Below are positions 1 to 7,897 of a stretch of 33,459 nucleotides of DNA, in pieces. The stretch covers positions 1 through 33,459 of the forward strand of contig DJQM01000012.1 of NCBI GenBank assembly GCA_002437585.1, given 5' to 3'. How positions within the stretch are numbered: the first letter of the stretch is position 1; every line of letters begins with the position of its first letter. The translations under genes were made by a program, and so were the position numbers. Origin of the DNA: Clostridiales bacterium UBA6386. Lineage in GTDB: Bacteria > Bacillota > Clostridia > Oscillospirales > Oscillospiraceae. The notes below the pieces were generated by a model. The model was not told the origin of the DNA and ran no database searches. It worked only from the letters and a program-made list of their open reading frames with translations.

Positions 1-29
1 CACTTCATTTTAGCACATACAGAATCCAG

Positions 30-86
30 CTCTGCAAAAAATAGGACACAGCCCCTTTCTATGGGCTGTGTCCGTTTTTTGCAGAG
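30..86. terminator. Bidirectional terminator hairpin downstream of the kinase-TIR gene
   Basis: An 11-bp stem (GGACACAGCCC at 44-54, GGGCTGTGTCC at 63-73) has an 8-nt loop. It is flanked by an A-run on the left and a T-run on the right, and the symmetry extends outward to CTCTGC/GCAGAG. With T-rich tracts on both strands it can stop the minus-strand kinase-TIR transcript, whose stop codon is at 87-89, and any plus-strand transcript entering from the left. Confidence 0.85.
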
Positions 87-3000
87 TTACCTTCCCAGCA
101 GCTTCTCGCCCCAGGAAACCAGCTCCTCCACACTCAGGCAGTTCAGCTGGCCGATCCCGTCATCGTTATCCAAGGTCAGGTATCGGTTCCCATAGGGGTC
201 ATAGGCGATGCAGGAGGGGATCACCGCCGCCACCTGCGCCGTCCCATCGGAAACGTCCAGCAGGAAGGTCTCTTCATCGGCGTAGGCAAGCAGCCGCCCC
301 TCCTTTGTCCATTCCCATTTGGAAATTTCCGGCGTGCTTAGGCTCTGACAGCTGGGCAGCAAATCCAGCGTCTCGATCAACTCTCCGTCGGCCGTCCGAT
401 AAAAGCCGATCGTTCCCTGGCTGAAAGACATCGCCAGCCTGCTCCCATCCGGGAGGAAACAGGCACCCTTCACCTGGGCGTTGCCGTCGGCTCCGGAAAC
501 CGTAAACAGCAGCTTTCCCGTTGAATCTGTCGCATAGAAGTGATCCTGAAGGGCGATCCCCAGGATTTCGCCGGTTTCGTCCGGATAAAACGCCACCTGA
601 TAGGCCCAGTCCCCCATTTCCTGAATTTCCGGCAGCAGCCAGCTGATATCCCGGTCCTTCGTTTCCTCCGTTTCCAGGTTCAGCTCCATCAGACCCAGGT
701 GCTTCTCCTCCGGAAGGTAATAGGGAACCCGCACCCACCCCTGGGCATCCATTTTCCCATTCCAGGATAAGTCCCACAATGCCTGAGGAATCTTGGACAA
801 ATCTCTCCTGGATGCCGCCGGAGACTGGGCAAGCTCCACCGGCTCTGACTGCCATGGATCCCAGAGATACACCGTCGCCGTATCCTCGGAAGAATCCGAA
901 ACGATGAACACCAGCCGGTCTTTCCAGATGCCGAGCGGCTTGGCATATTTCAGCGGGTATTCCGCCTGCCGGGTCTTTCCGGTGGTCATATCCAGTTCCA
1001 CCAGCACTTCCCTGACATTCTCCGTCCCCTTATCCACTCTGGCATGAAAATACAACCGTTTTCCGTCCTCTGAGGTACCCAGCGGCTCCCCTCCGTCGTA
1101 TCTGTCCGGAAGCGTTATCTGCCGATTGGTGCCTGTGCTTTCCTCCCAGTACCAGCCTTCTCGATACTGTCCCAGAGTAAGGGAAGCTCCATCGGGGGAT
1201 ATCCCAAGAGATTGGACATCCTCCGGCTTCCAGCGTTCTTCTGTTCCCTGCGCAAGCACCTGATAATTCTCCGGCGGCGCACTCATCCGGTATTTCCGGA
1301 TCAGCCCGCTCTCTTCCTCTTCCTGTTCACCGTCCGCGATATAATAGGTGTTGTCCTTGCGACAGACCCGGGAGACCGGGCCTTGAAACTGCCGCCAGCT
1401 GTACAGATAATTCCGGTCAAAGAACGCGTTGGTGAGGCTTCCGTCATAATTGACGGTGCGAAATCCGTCTTCTCTGACCTCCACGTCCACAGCGGGGCTT
1501 TCCAGCGTCCAGCTGTCCAGAACCGCCCCGCTCTTCAGGGCAACGCGCTGACAAAGCCGGTCGCTCACCGCCAGTACACATTCCTCCTGCCCATCCTTTT
1601 GGGGAACCTCCAGCAGCCATTCTCCGCCGCCTGCACTGTAATGGGTCTGCTCCGTGCGCCAGACCCGTCTGCCCGTCGCCGGGTCGTACCGTTCGATTGC
1701 GGAAGCTCCTCCCTGAGATACCCGATCCCAATGATATCCGTCCCCCATCTGTGCCAGCGCACTGTTATCCCTGAGCAAAAGCAGTTGGTCTCCGACAAAG
1801 CACAGCCTTTGTCTTTCCTCCATGGCAAATTTATTCGCTGGCAGCGGCTCCAGTTCGACCTGCCGGAGCAACCCTCGGGTCAGATCCATGAGCAGCAATT
1901 TCTGAGGTCTTTCGTCAGTGAGGCGTTCAAAATAGACCCCCGCGCCCCATTTTCCGTCCCGTGACACCGTCAGCTCCTGGATATTGTAGGAATGAAAGGG
2001 AAAGCCCATCGGGAAGGAACTCCGGCTCAGCTCCCGGCCGGTTTCCGGCGACAGCCGTACCAGGTCGATGTCGGTGCAATCCAAAAATTCACCTCCCGTT
2101 CCCTGCCATACCAGTACCGTATCGGAATCTGCCATCAGCTGAAAGCCGATTAAATGATCCACTGCCACTTCCCACAGGGTTTTTCCGGTTTCCATATCCA
2201 GGCAGGACAATTTGCTGCCGGTCTCTGCCAGCACCTGGGTCTTACCCGGAAGAAATACCACCCGTGAGGTGTTATAAATGCTCTCCCCGTGCAGATTCCA
2301 GCATTTCGTCATCGTCTGGGTATCCCAGCACTGAATGGTCTTGTCGCTCACAACCAGCAGCCGACTTCCGTCCTCATTCAGGTACATACTGTAGTAGTTC
2401 ACCAGGTCGGGATCGATCAGCCCCACATTTTCGGCGTAATTGCCGATGGTTTTCGGCGTCCGGTACACTCCCAGAGCCTGGCTGAGAACGTACTGCGCCT
2501 GAGGAAGCACCGGTCTGTCCCGATCCTCCGAGGGCAAGGCCTGAAGTGCCAGCTCCACCGCTCCCAGCGTGTCGTTTTCCTCCAGCCGCTTTTGCGCCTG
2601 CTCCGCCAGGAACCGGGATTCGTTGATCAGAGAAGCGGTGTATTCCTCCTGGATGCGCTCCGCCTGCCGGTTGATTTCCGCCGCCTGCCCGGAAATCACC
2701 TTTGCCCGGTTCCCGGCAAAGGCCGCAAAGCCCGCGGTGACGGCAAAGGCCAGCCCCGCTGCCGCCGCGATGCGCCGGATTCGGTAAATCCGCTGCCGCT
2801 GCTTCAGACCGTCAAAGGTGGTTCCCAGCATGGGAGCCGCCACCTTCAGCAGCGCGTCCCGGCGCAGAAGCCGCCGAACCTCCGCCTCCGTCGCCCCTCT
2901 GGCATCGGCGGCCAGAACCTGGCCGGTCTGACCGCCGCCCATGAGCTGGGGCGGATAGCTCTCCTCCGGCTCTCCGGCGGTGAGCACCGCCAGAATCCGG

Positions 3001-4358
3001 GAGCGGTCGTGATATTCCAGGAACGTGTCGATTTCCAGCTTTACCCAGGGAGATGTAGGGGTCTGGGGAGAGCAGATCACAATGAGCCATCCGGAATTTT
3101 TCAAGGCCTGCCGGATCTGGCAGCCAAAATCCGCGCAGCTGGAAAGCTCCCCCTCATCCACGAATACCCGCCGGAAGGGCTTTCTCCCCTTTCCGATATC
3201 CCGGGGCGCCCGATAGCTTTCCAACGCCCGTTGGAGAGCCACCGCCGCGGCACTGTCGATGGCTCCGTGCTTATAGCACACGAAAGCGTCATATTTCACC
3301 GCCTCCAGCTCCGTCCGGTGGGGCTGCAAGGCCTGTAAAATCTCCCCGGTGTCCGCCAGCATTTCCTGGGCGGTGTGGTATCTGTCCTCAGGCAAAGGAG
3401 CCAGAGCCTTGGCAAGGTACTGCTGCAGCGCGCCCTCCAGATGCCGGGGAATCCCGGCGCGGCTCAGCTGCCGCTGGGTCAGGAAGCTTCCGGTGCTTCC
3501 CATGAGAAGGGTTCTGCCGTTGGGCTTATGACCGGTGAGCAGATACAGAGCCATGCAGCCCACGCTGTACAGATCCGCCTCCGGCCCCAGCCGAAGGGTT
3601 CCGTCGTTGCCATGGAGAATTTCCGGAGCCGTGAAGCCGGGGCTGGCAAAAATGACCCGGTCAGCGATTGGCTCCGTCTTTCCCTCCCGGAAGGGTCTGG
3701 CCGCGCCGAAGTCGATCAGGGTCAGAATCTCGCTTTTCTCCCGGAGCGTTCCCCGGAGAAATACGTTTCCGTCCTGAATATCCAAATGCAGATAGCCAGC
3801 CCGGTGTACCTCCGCCAGAGCAAACAATAGCTGCTGCAGAATCCGGAAGGTCTCCACCCCGGAAAACCGCCGTTTTTCCTCCAGGATCGCCCCGATGGAA
3901 CGACCCTTGTTGGAAATGGACTCCATGACGGTGACGGTGTTCTCCACCGTCGCCGACGGCTGCCCCGGCAGGGAATATACCGCCCGGCGGGCGGTTTCCC
4001 GGACAGGCACCATCCGGGAGGCGGTGTGGTAAATCTCCCGGCTGATGGTGCCCTCCCGGAGCTGCAATTCCTGCACCCGGGCGAGATAAGCCTGCGCCGC
4101 TCCGTCGGTCTGCCGGGGTACTACGGTACCCTCCGGATCGCGTATGTAAGCGTATTCCGGGCAAACGGGATAGCACTCCTTCAAGGCATAGGAAAAGCCG
4201 TCCGGCTGGAGCTGGCCATCCTGCCGCGTCAGCTTCTGAGCCGGGTATACAATACTGCCGCCGCCAAAGCCGATGGCATTCCCGCTGATCCGGTAAACGC
4301 TTCCGCTTTCCAGCTGAATTTCCGTGCCAACGGGCAGCTGCTGTCTTCCGTCAAACAT
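87..4358 (-). CDS. Ser/Thr kinase - TIR - transmembrane - beta-propeller fusion protein
   Basis: A 1423-residue multidomain signalling protein. Residues ~20-340 are a eukaryotic-type kinase: Gly-rich loop ~29-35, Lys60 in ALKECYP, catalytic loop HLDIQDGN at 191-198 (base Asp193, metal ligand Asn198), DFG at 216-218 and APE at 244-246. The usual HRDxK lysine is Gln195. Residues ~355-480 are a TIR domain starting YDAFVCYKHG. In SPWVKLEIDTF, Glu442 occupies the position of the catalytic Glu of NAD-cleaving TIR proteins. One helix (~528-549) crosses the membrane, followed by a charged coiled region (~555-600) and about 780 residues of repeated Trp/Asp-rich beta strands resembling WD40/PQQ propellers. 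This topology suggests a cytoplasmic kinase-TIR half and an external or membrane-proximal sensor propeller. The start has AGGGAG 7 nt upstream. TIR-TM-propeller proteins are familiar in gut Clostridia; a fused N-terminal kinase is less so. The role (sensing, defence or other signalling) is inferred. Confidence 0.85.
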   Translation of the reverse strand: MFDGRQQLPVGTEIQLESGSVYRISGNAIGFGGGSIVYPAQKLTRQDGQLQPDGFSYALKECYPVCPEYAYIRDPEGTVVPRQTDGAAQAYLARVQELQLREGTISREIYHTASRMVPVRETARRAVYSLPGQPSATVENTVTVMESISNKGRSIGAILEEKRRFSGVETFRILQQLLFALAEVHRAGYLHLDIQDGNVFLRGTLREKSEILTLIDFGAARPFREGKTEPIADRVIFASPGFTAPEILHGNDGTLRLGPEADLYSVGCMALYLLTGHKPNGRTLLMGSTGSFLTQRQLSRAGIPRHLEGALQQYLAKALAPLPEDRYHTAQEMLADTGEILQALQPHRTELEAVKYDAFVCYKHGAIDSAAAVALQRALESYRAPRDIGKGRKPFRRVFVDEGELSSCADFGCQIRQALKNSGWLIVICSPQTPTSPWVKLEIDTFLEYHDRSRILAVLTAGEPEESYPPQLMGGGQTGQVLAADARGATEAEVRRLLRRDALLKVAAPMLGTTFDGLKQRQRIYRIRRIAAAAGLAFAVTAGFAAFAGNRAKVISGQAAEINRQAERIQEEYTASLINESRFLAEQAQKRLEENDTLGAVELALQALPSEDRDRPVLPQAQYVLSQALGVYRTPKTIGNYAENVGLIDPDLVNYYSMYLNEDGSRLLVVSDKTIQCWDTQTMTKCWNLHGESIYNTSRVVFLPGKTQVLAETGSKLSCLDMETGKTLWEVAVDHLIGFQLMADSDTVLVWQGTGGEFLDCTDIDLVRLSPETGRELSRSSFPMGFPFHSYNIQELTVSRDGKWGAGVYFERLTDERPQKLLLMDLTRGLLRQVELEPLPANKFAMEERQRLCFVGDQLLLLRDNSALAQMGDGYHWDRVSQGGASAIERYDPATGRRVWRTEQTHYSAGGGEWLLEVPQKDGQEECVLAVSDRLCQRVALKSGAVLDSWTLESPAVDVEVREDGFRTVNYDGSLTNAFFDRNYLYSWRQFQGPVSRVCRKDNTYYIADGEQEEEESGLIRKYRMSAPPENYQVLAQGTEERWKPEDVQSLGISPDGASLTLGQYREGWYWEESTGTNRQITLPDRYDGGEPLGTSEDGKRLYFHARVDKGTENVREVLVELDMTTGKTRQAEYPLKYAKPLGIWKDRLVFIVSDSSEDTATVYLWDPWQSEPVELAQSPAASRRDLSKIPQALWDLSWNGKMDAQGWVRVPYYLPEEKHLGLMELNLETEETKDRDISWLLPEIQEMGDWAYQVAFYPDETGEILGIALQDHFYATDSTGKLLFTVSGADGNAQVKGACFLPDGSRLAMSFSQGTIGFYRTADGELIETLDLLPSCQSLSTPEISKWEWTKEGRLLAYADEETFLLDVSDGTAQVAAVIPSCIAYDPYGNRYLTLDNDDGIGQLNCLSVEELVSWGEKLLGR

Positions 4359-4425
4359 AATTCCACTCCCTTAAAACGCTGTGCCGCTTTGTGTTGTATA
4401 AGTAGAGCCGAAGGAGGCTTTGCCT
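4359..4425. promoter_or_regulatory. Divergent promoter region between kinase-TIR gene and small orphan ORF
   Basis: A 67-bp gap separates two divergent starts. It holds a Shine-Dalgarno for each: AAGGGAG read on minus before 4358, and AAGGAGG at 4410-4416 on plus before 4426. A TATA-containing stretch (TTGTATAAGT) could supply -10 hexamers for either strand. No convincing -35 is visible, so only the shared regulatory position is claimed. Confidence 0.35.
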
Positions 4426-4722
4426 ATGGACATTCTTCTGTGCCTGTACTCGGACACGGGGTACTTTCTGGCACCCCCGGCCGAAGAGGGGCTTACCGGC
4501 CGGTTCGCGCGCCACGCCGGCAGGCTGTATTTCCGGGTAGAGGCTCCCGCCGCCCTGGCCGGTCAGCTGCTTTGCTGCCATGCCCGCGGCAGTAAGCAGT
4601 TCCGGTTTCTGGCTCAGATAACCCGTCACCGTGCCCGACTCCGGATTCTGGGCTTTTCCCTGGGTCGCTGCTTCTACGTTACCGGCGCAAGCCGCATGAG
4701 AAGCCGCAGCCGTTCGCTCTGA
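4426..4722 (+). CDS. Small hypothetical protein divergent from the kinase-TIR gene
   Basis: A 98-residue protein beginning MDILLCLYSDTGYFLAPPAE. I do not recognise it. The start is supported by AAGGAGG at 4410-4416, 9 nt upstream. An ATG two codons further up (4420) lies too close to that site. The sequence is basic and ends in an Arg/Ser-rich tail (RMRSRSRSL), with two adjacent Cys near residue 60 and no clear signal peptide or membrane helix. Third codon positions are GC-rich, as in neighbouring genes, which favours real coding. A 144-codon frame on the opposite strand (4351-4785) overlaps it and the kinase start and looks spurious. The divergent position raises the possibility of co-regulation with the kinase-TIR protein; this is only positional. 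Confidence 0.45.
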   Translation: MDILLCLYSDTGYFLAPPAEEGLTGRFARHAGRLYFRVEAPAALAGQLLCCHARGSKQFRFLAQITRHRARLRILGFSLGRCFYVTGASRMRSRSRSL

Positions 4723-4935
4723 AACCAGTATAATAAATGTCAGGAGGATTTGCAACGGTTGATTTTGCTGCTTTTCCGTTCGCACAGGCTGGTTGTAAAA
4801 TCACTTGTGCCGGTTTTCAAACAAACCCTGATAAAGTACAATTTTCACGCAGGCAAATGGAAAGGGCAAGGGGCTTTCCGTCCCAGAGCCTGTTTCCCGT
4901 TTCCTGCGTGCTTTCGGCACAGGGAAAAATTTTGC

Positions 4936-4963
4936 TGTACATTCCAGGGTTTTATGGTATAAT
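4936..4963 (+). promoter_or_regulatory. Promoter of sstT
   Basis: The hexamer TATAAT lies at 4958-4963 with an extended TGG just before it. A weak -35 TGTACA sits at 4936-4941 with a 16-nt spacer. The 4723-4935 stretch upstream holds no supported gene. Transcription from here would run through the inverted-repeat element at 4994-5156 before reaching sstT. Confidence 0.7.
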
Positions 4964-4993
4964 GAAGAGGTTTGTGGCAGCTATTTTTTCGTA

Positions 4994-5156
4994 AGGCATC
5001 ACCGCGCAATTTGGCAAGAAGACTCAGGCAGGATTTTTATCCCAGTTCAAAGTTTGGAAAATGGAGGAATACTGTATGTATTTCCCATTTTTCAAGCTGA
5101 AGAAATGTGGTAAAAAGACGGCTGAGGCTCGCAGACACAATTGTGCGGTGATGCCT
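4994..5156. repeat. 163-bp inverted-repeat element in the sstT leader
   Basis: The ends are 18-nt inverted repeats with one mismatch: AGGCATCACCGCGCAATT at 4994-5011 and AATTGTGCGGTGATGCCT at 5139-5156. A shorter relative at 12763-12824 sits at the same place in front of another operon and shares the terminal repeats and the internal GGCTGAGGCTCG motif. It has MITE-like architecture but also lies entirely in a 5' leader, so a structured RNA role is possible. A well-formed Shine-Dalgarno and ATG (5063-5078) lie within it. Confidence 0.7.
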
Positions 5157-5181
5157 CAAAGAGACAGAAGGGAGTTTTTTC

Positions 5182-6435
5182 ATGCAATTTATCCGCAGCC
5201 TTGCCAAAAAGTACAACGACACCAGCCTGATCGTCCGGATCCTCATCGGCCTGGTGCTGGGTACGGTGCTGGCACTGCTCGTCCCCGGAGCCGCCTGGAT
5301 CGGCATTTTCGGTGATCTGTTCGTGGGCGCGCTGAAGGGCGTCGCCCCGGTGCTGGTCTTCGTCATCGTGGCCTCCGCCCTGGCTCAGTCCAGTGCCAGG
5401 CTGGATCGCCGGTTCGCCACCGTCATCTGGCTGTACATGCTCACCACCTTCATCGCGGCGGCTCTGGCCGTCGTCACCAGCTTCCTCTTCCCCGTCACCG
5501 TTGACCTGGTGGAGGCAGCCCAGTCCGACGTGATCCCCCAGGGTCTGGGTGAAGTGCTGAACACCCTGCTGACAAACTTTGTGGCAAACCCCGTGGGTGC
5601 CATTATAAGCGGCAACTACATCGGCATTCTCTTCTGGGCCTGCCTGTTCGGCCTGGCCATGAAGGGCATCGGCTCCGAAACCACCAAGCAGTTCATGGCC
5701 GACACCGCCGACACCATCTCCCAGATCGTCCGCTGGGTCGTCAACCTGGCTCCCTTCGGCATTCTGGGTCTGGTTTACGCCAATGTGGTGGGCAGCGGCA
5801 TGGCCATTTTCAGCCAGTACGGCCGGCTGCTGGTGCTGCTGGTGGGCACCATGCTGCTGATGGCTCTGGTCGTCAATCCGCTGATCATTTTCCTGTATCT
5901 GCGCTGCAACCCCTATCCCCTGGTGCTGCGGTGCCTGAAGGAATCCGGCCTGACTGCCTTCTTCACCCGCTCCTCCGCCGCCAATATTCCTGTGAATATG
6001 GCTCTGTGTGAGAAGCTGGGCATGGATCGGGATATGTACTCCGTGTCCATCCCCCTGGGTGCCACCATCAACATGGACGGTGCCGCTGTGACCATCACCG
6101 TCATGGCTCTGGCCGCCGCCAACACCCTGGGCATTCCGGTCTCCTTCACCGCCGCCATCGTGCTGGCCTTCATGAGCGCCCTGGGTGCCTGCGGTGCCTC
6201 CGGCGTGGCCGGCGGCTCCCTGCTGCTGATCCCCATGGCCTGTTCCCTGTTTGGCATTTCCAACGACGTGGGTATGCAGATGGTAGGCGTTGGCTTTATC
6301 ATCGGCGTGATCCAGGACTCCGTGGAGACCGCCCTGAACTCCGCCGGCGACGTAGAATTTGCCGCCACCGCCGAGTTCTACCAGTGGCGCAAGGCGGGCA
6401 AGCCCCTGCCTGCGTTCCTGCGCAAGAAGAAATAA
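5182..6435 (+). CDS. sstT: Na+/serine-threonine symporter SstT (DAACS family)
   Basis: A 417-residue dicarboxylate/amino acid:cation symporter that takes up serine/threonine with sodium across the cytoplasmic membrane. It starts MQFIRSLAKKYNDTSLIVRI, typical of SstT, and has about eight hydrophobic segments. The family's hairpin and substrate motifs are present: TRSSAANIPVNMALCEKLG, then GATINMDGAA, where the Asn-Met-Asp binds sodium and substrate, then a Gly/Ala-rich second hairpin (SALGACGASGVAGGS). Length matches SstT (about 400-415). The ribosome site AGAAGGGAG precedes the ATG by 8 nt. It is a single-gene unit with its own promoter at 4936-4963, a repeat-derived 200-nt leader and a terminator at 6451-6478. 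Confidence 0.95.
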   Translation: MQFIRSLAKKYNDTSLIVRILIGLVLGTVLALLVPGAAWIGIFGDLFVGALKGVAPVLVFVIVASALAQSSARLDRRFATVIWLYMLTTFIAAALAVVTSFLFPVTVDLVEAAQSDVIPQGLGEVLNTLLTNFVANPVGAIISGNYIGILFWACLFGLAMKGIGSETTKQFMADTADTISQIVRWVVNLAPFGILGLVYANVVGSGMAIFSQYGRLLVLLVGTMLLMALVVNPLIIFLYLRCNPYPLVLRCLKESGLTAFFTRSSAANIPVNMALCEKLGMDRDMYSVSIPLGATINMDGAAVTITVMALAAANTLGIPVSFTAAIVLAFMSALGACGASGVAGGSLLLIPMACSLFGISNDVGMQMVGVGFIIGVIQDSVETALNSAGDVEFAATAEFYQWRKAGKPLPAFLRKKK

Positions 6436-6450
6436 GCCTGTTTATGGAAG

Positions 6451-6478
6451 AATCCCCCGGACGAATGTCCGGGGGATT
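6451..6478. terminator. Terminator between sstT and the toxin-antitoxin pair
   Basis: A 12-bp perfect stem (AATCCCCCGGAC at 6451-6462, GTCCGGGGGATT at 6467-6478) has a 4-nt GAAT loop and lies between convergent genes. The following T-run on plus is short (TTTGTCTG), so sstT termination is likely. It may also serve the minus-strand toxin transcript. Confidence 0.8.
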
Positions 6479-6488
6479 TGTCTGTTTA

Positions 6489-6821
6489 TCAGGGTTTCTC
6501 GTTTTCTCCAAGCTCGCTTCCGAACAGAATAGAAAGATAGTCTCTTCGTCCGTACAAAATGCGGTCAATTCGCACTGTGTTGTCCGCCAAATGATAGAAA
6601 ATCAAGTAATTTCCGCAAACCAAATAGCGATATACGACGCTGAGGCCGGGAAAATCTATGGCCGTACCGCTCTCCGGGAACCGCCTGAGGGTCATAGTCT
6701 CTTTCTGAATACGCTTCAGCAGCCCTTGAGCGGCAGGCTTGTTCCGAAGCTGGAGCGCAATATAGTCGCCGATTTCCAGAAGATCTTTTCTTGCCTCCGG
6801 AGAAAAGAGAATTTCAGCCAT
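6489..6821 (-). CDS. ParE/RelE-family toxin of a type II toxin-antitoxin system
   Basis: A 110-residue protein of the RelE/ParE fold. It opens with the typical MAEILFSPEARKDLLEIGDY (beta strand, then helix) and ends with RIDRILYGRRDYLSILF, the basic C-terminal strand shared by ParE-like toxins. Members either cleave ribosome-bound mRNA (RelE) or poison gyrase (ParE). The Arg-Arg-Asp-Tyr ending fits the ParE side slightly better, but this cannot be decided by eye. The start overlaps the last 8 nt of the upstream antitoxin gene, so the two are translationally coupled. Expression comes from the promoter ahead of the antitoxin. Confidence 0.9.
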   Translation of the reverse strand: MAEILFSPEARKDLLEIGDYIALQLRNKPAAQGLLKRIQKETMTLRRFPESGTAIDFPGLSVVYRYLVCGNYLIFYHLADNTVRIDRILYGRRDYLSILFGSELGENEKP

Positions 6822-7080
6822 TGTACTTTTCCTCTAGCTCCCGGAAAACATCCTCCGCCTTTAGCCAATTGCCATTCTCCCCACTGCGGCGGCCCTTTTC
6901 CAACTCCTTCAGCAGCTTCTCCTTTGCCAGAAGAATTTCGTACTGGCGGTATTCCTCCATGTCCAGAACCGCGTACCGGCCATGTCCGTTCTTGGTCAGG
7001 AACACAGGCTGTCCCACGGCCACATCCCGCAGCACCTCGCCATAGTTGCGCAAATCCGATACCGGCTTGATATTCGGCAT
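6814..7080 (-). CDS. Phd/YefM-type antitoxin
   Basis: An 88-residue antitoxin starting MPNIKPVSDLRNYGEVLRDV, the classic Phd/YefM N-terminal DNA-binding motif. It is followed by PVFLTKNGHGRYAVLDMEEY, another family hallmark. The C-terminal half is charged and helical and should wrap the toxin. The ATG at 7078-7080 is preferred because AAAGGAG lies 8 nt before it and a good promoter lies directly upstream. An in-frame ATG 32 codons further up falls upstream of that promoter. Antitoxin-first order with an 8-nt overlap is standard for this class, and the complex normally represses its own promoter. Confidence 0.9.
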   Translation of the reverse strand: MPNIKPVSDLRNYGEVLRDVAVGQPVFLTKNGHGRYAVLDMEEYRQYEILLAKEKLLKELEKGRRSGENGNWLKAEDVFRELEEKYNG

Positions 7081-7104
7081 ATCGACCACTCCTTTCATAA
7101 GGCT

Positions 7105-7133
7105 AGTATAGCCGAATTCTTCGTAAAAATCAA
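7105..7133 (-). promoter_or_regulatory. Promoter of the toxin-antitoxin operon
   Basis: Read on minus: -35 TTGATT (7128-7133), an exact 17-nt spacer, then -10 TATACT (7105-7110), about 25 nt before the antitoxin ATG. Short inverted sequence around the -10 (GGCTATACTAGCC) is a plausible operator for autoregulation by the Phd-like protein. Confidence 0.75.
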
Positions 7134-7166
7134 CGATAATTTTTACAGCATGTGAATCTGGATAAA

Positions 7167-7203
7167 AATTTCCCACCGGCGGTTATCTCACCGGTGGGAA
7201 ATT
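7167..7203 (-). terminator. Terminator of the pst-phoU operon
   Basis: A 13-bp stem (AATTTCCCACCGG at 7167-7179, CCGGTGGGAAATT at 7191-7203) is followed on minus by a T-rich tract (TTTTTATCC). It lies 35 nt after the phoU stop. Confidence 0.85.
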
Positions 7204-7237
7204 GGACTGGATACGCATTGGAGGCGGCACCCTGCCG

Positions 7238-7885
7238 TTACTGGCAGCTGCGGTGAATTCCGGTGACGGAGAACTCCACCCACTCGGCAATGTTGGTGCA
7301 GTGGTCGCCGATCCGCTCAAAATACTTGGCGATCATCAGAAGATCCAGGGCGTACTCCCCCTGCGTTGGCTCCTGGGCAATCAGCGTCAGAAGGTCGGAC
7401 TTGATCTGATTGAAGAAGCTGTCCACCACGTCGTCATACTCCATGACCTGCTTGGCAAGGCTCAGATCCTGCCGGACGTAGGCATCCACCGCCTGCGTCA
7501 CCATGTATTTGGCCGCCTTGGCCATTTCCTCGATCTGGGTGCAGTGCTTCTCGGGGGCGCGCTGCATTTTCGGGATCAAGTCCACAATGTCCTCCGCCTG
7601 ATCGCCGATACGCTCCATGTCGGTGATCATCTTCATAGCCGCGCTGATCTGCCGCAGATCCCGCGCCACCGGCTGCTGGCGCAGCAGCAGCTTCAGGCAG
7701 ATGTTTTCAATGGTGCGCTCACTTTCGTCGATGGTTGCCCCCACATGGGCGGTCTCCTCGTCCAGCTCCTTGTCATAGCTCGTAAGAGCCTTGGACGCCA
7801 GACCAATGATCTCCTCGCAGGCCGCGCCCATCTGAATCAGCTCCTGATTCAGGTTCCACAGCTGCTCCTGATATACATCCCGCAT
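7238..7885 (-). CDS. phoU: Phosphate signalling/uptake regulator PhoU
   Basis: A 215-residue all-helical protein with two PhoU repeats. Each carries the acidic metal-binding pattern (for example MITDMERIGDQAEDIVDLI in the first and ERIGDHCTNIAEW in the second). PhoU links the phosphate transporter to the Pho histidine kinase and dampens uptake when phosphate is plentiful. Length matches the family (about 215-240). AAGGAGGAG lies 6 nt before the ATG. It is the last gene of pstC-pstA-pstB-phoU, 12 nt after pstB, and is followed by a strong terminator. Confidence 0.95.
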   Translation of the reverse strand: MRDVYQEQLWNLNQELIQMGAACEEIIGLASKALTSYDKELDEETAHVGATIDESERTIENICLKLLLRQQPVARDLRQISAAMKMITDMERIGDQAEDIVDLIPKMQRAPEKHCTQIEEMAKAAKYMVTQAVDAYVRQDLSLAKQVMEYDDVVDSFFNQIKSDLLTLIAQEPTQGEYALDLLMIAKYFERIGDHCTNIAEWVEFSVTGIHRSCQ

Positions 7886-7897
7886 AGTATCTCCTCC

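Noticed and set aside
4351..4785. 144-codon frame on minus overlapping the kinase-TIR start and the small divergent ORF
   Set aside because: It has no ribosome site at its start, a low-complexity sequence without domain character, and overlaps a better supported plus-strand frame and a gene start.
4737..4994. Short frames on plus between the orphan ORF and the sstT promoter
   Set aside because: Starts overlap or precede usable ribosome sites poorly, and one frame runs through the sstT promoter; no family resemblance.
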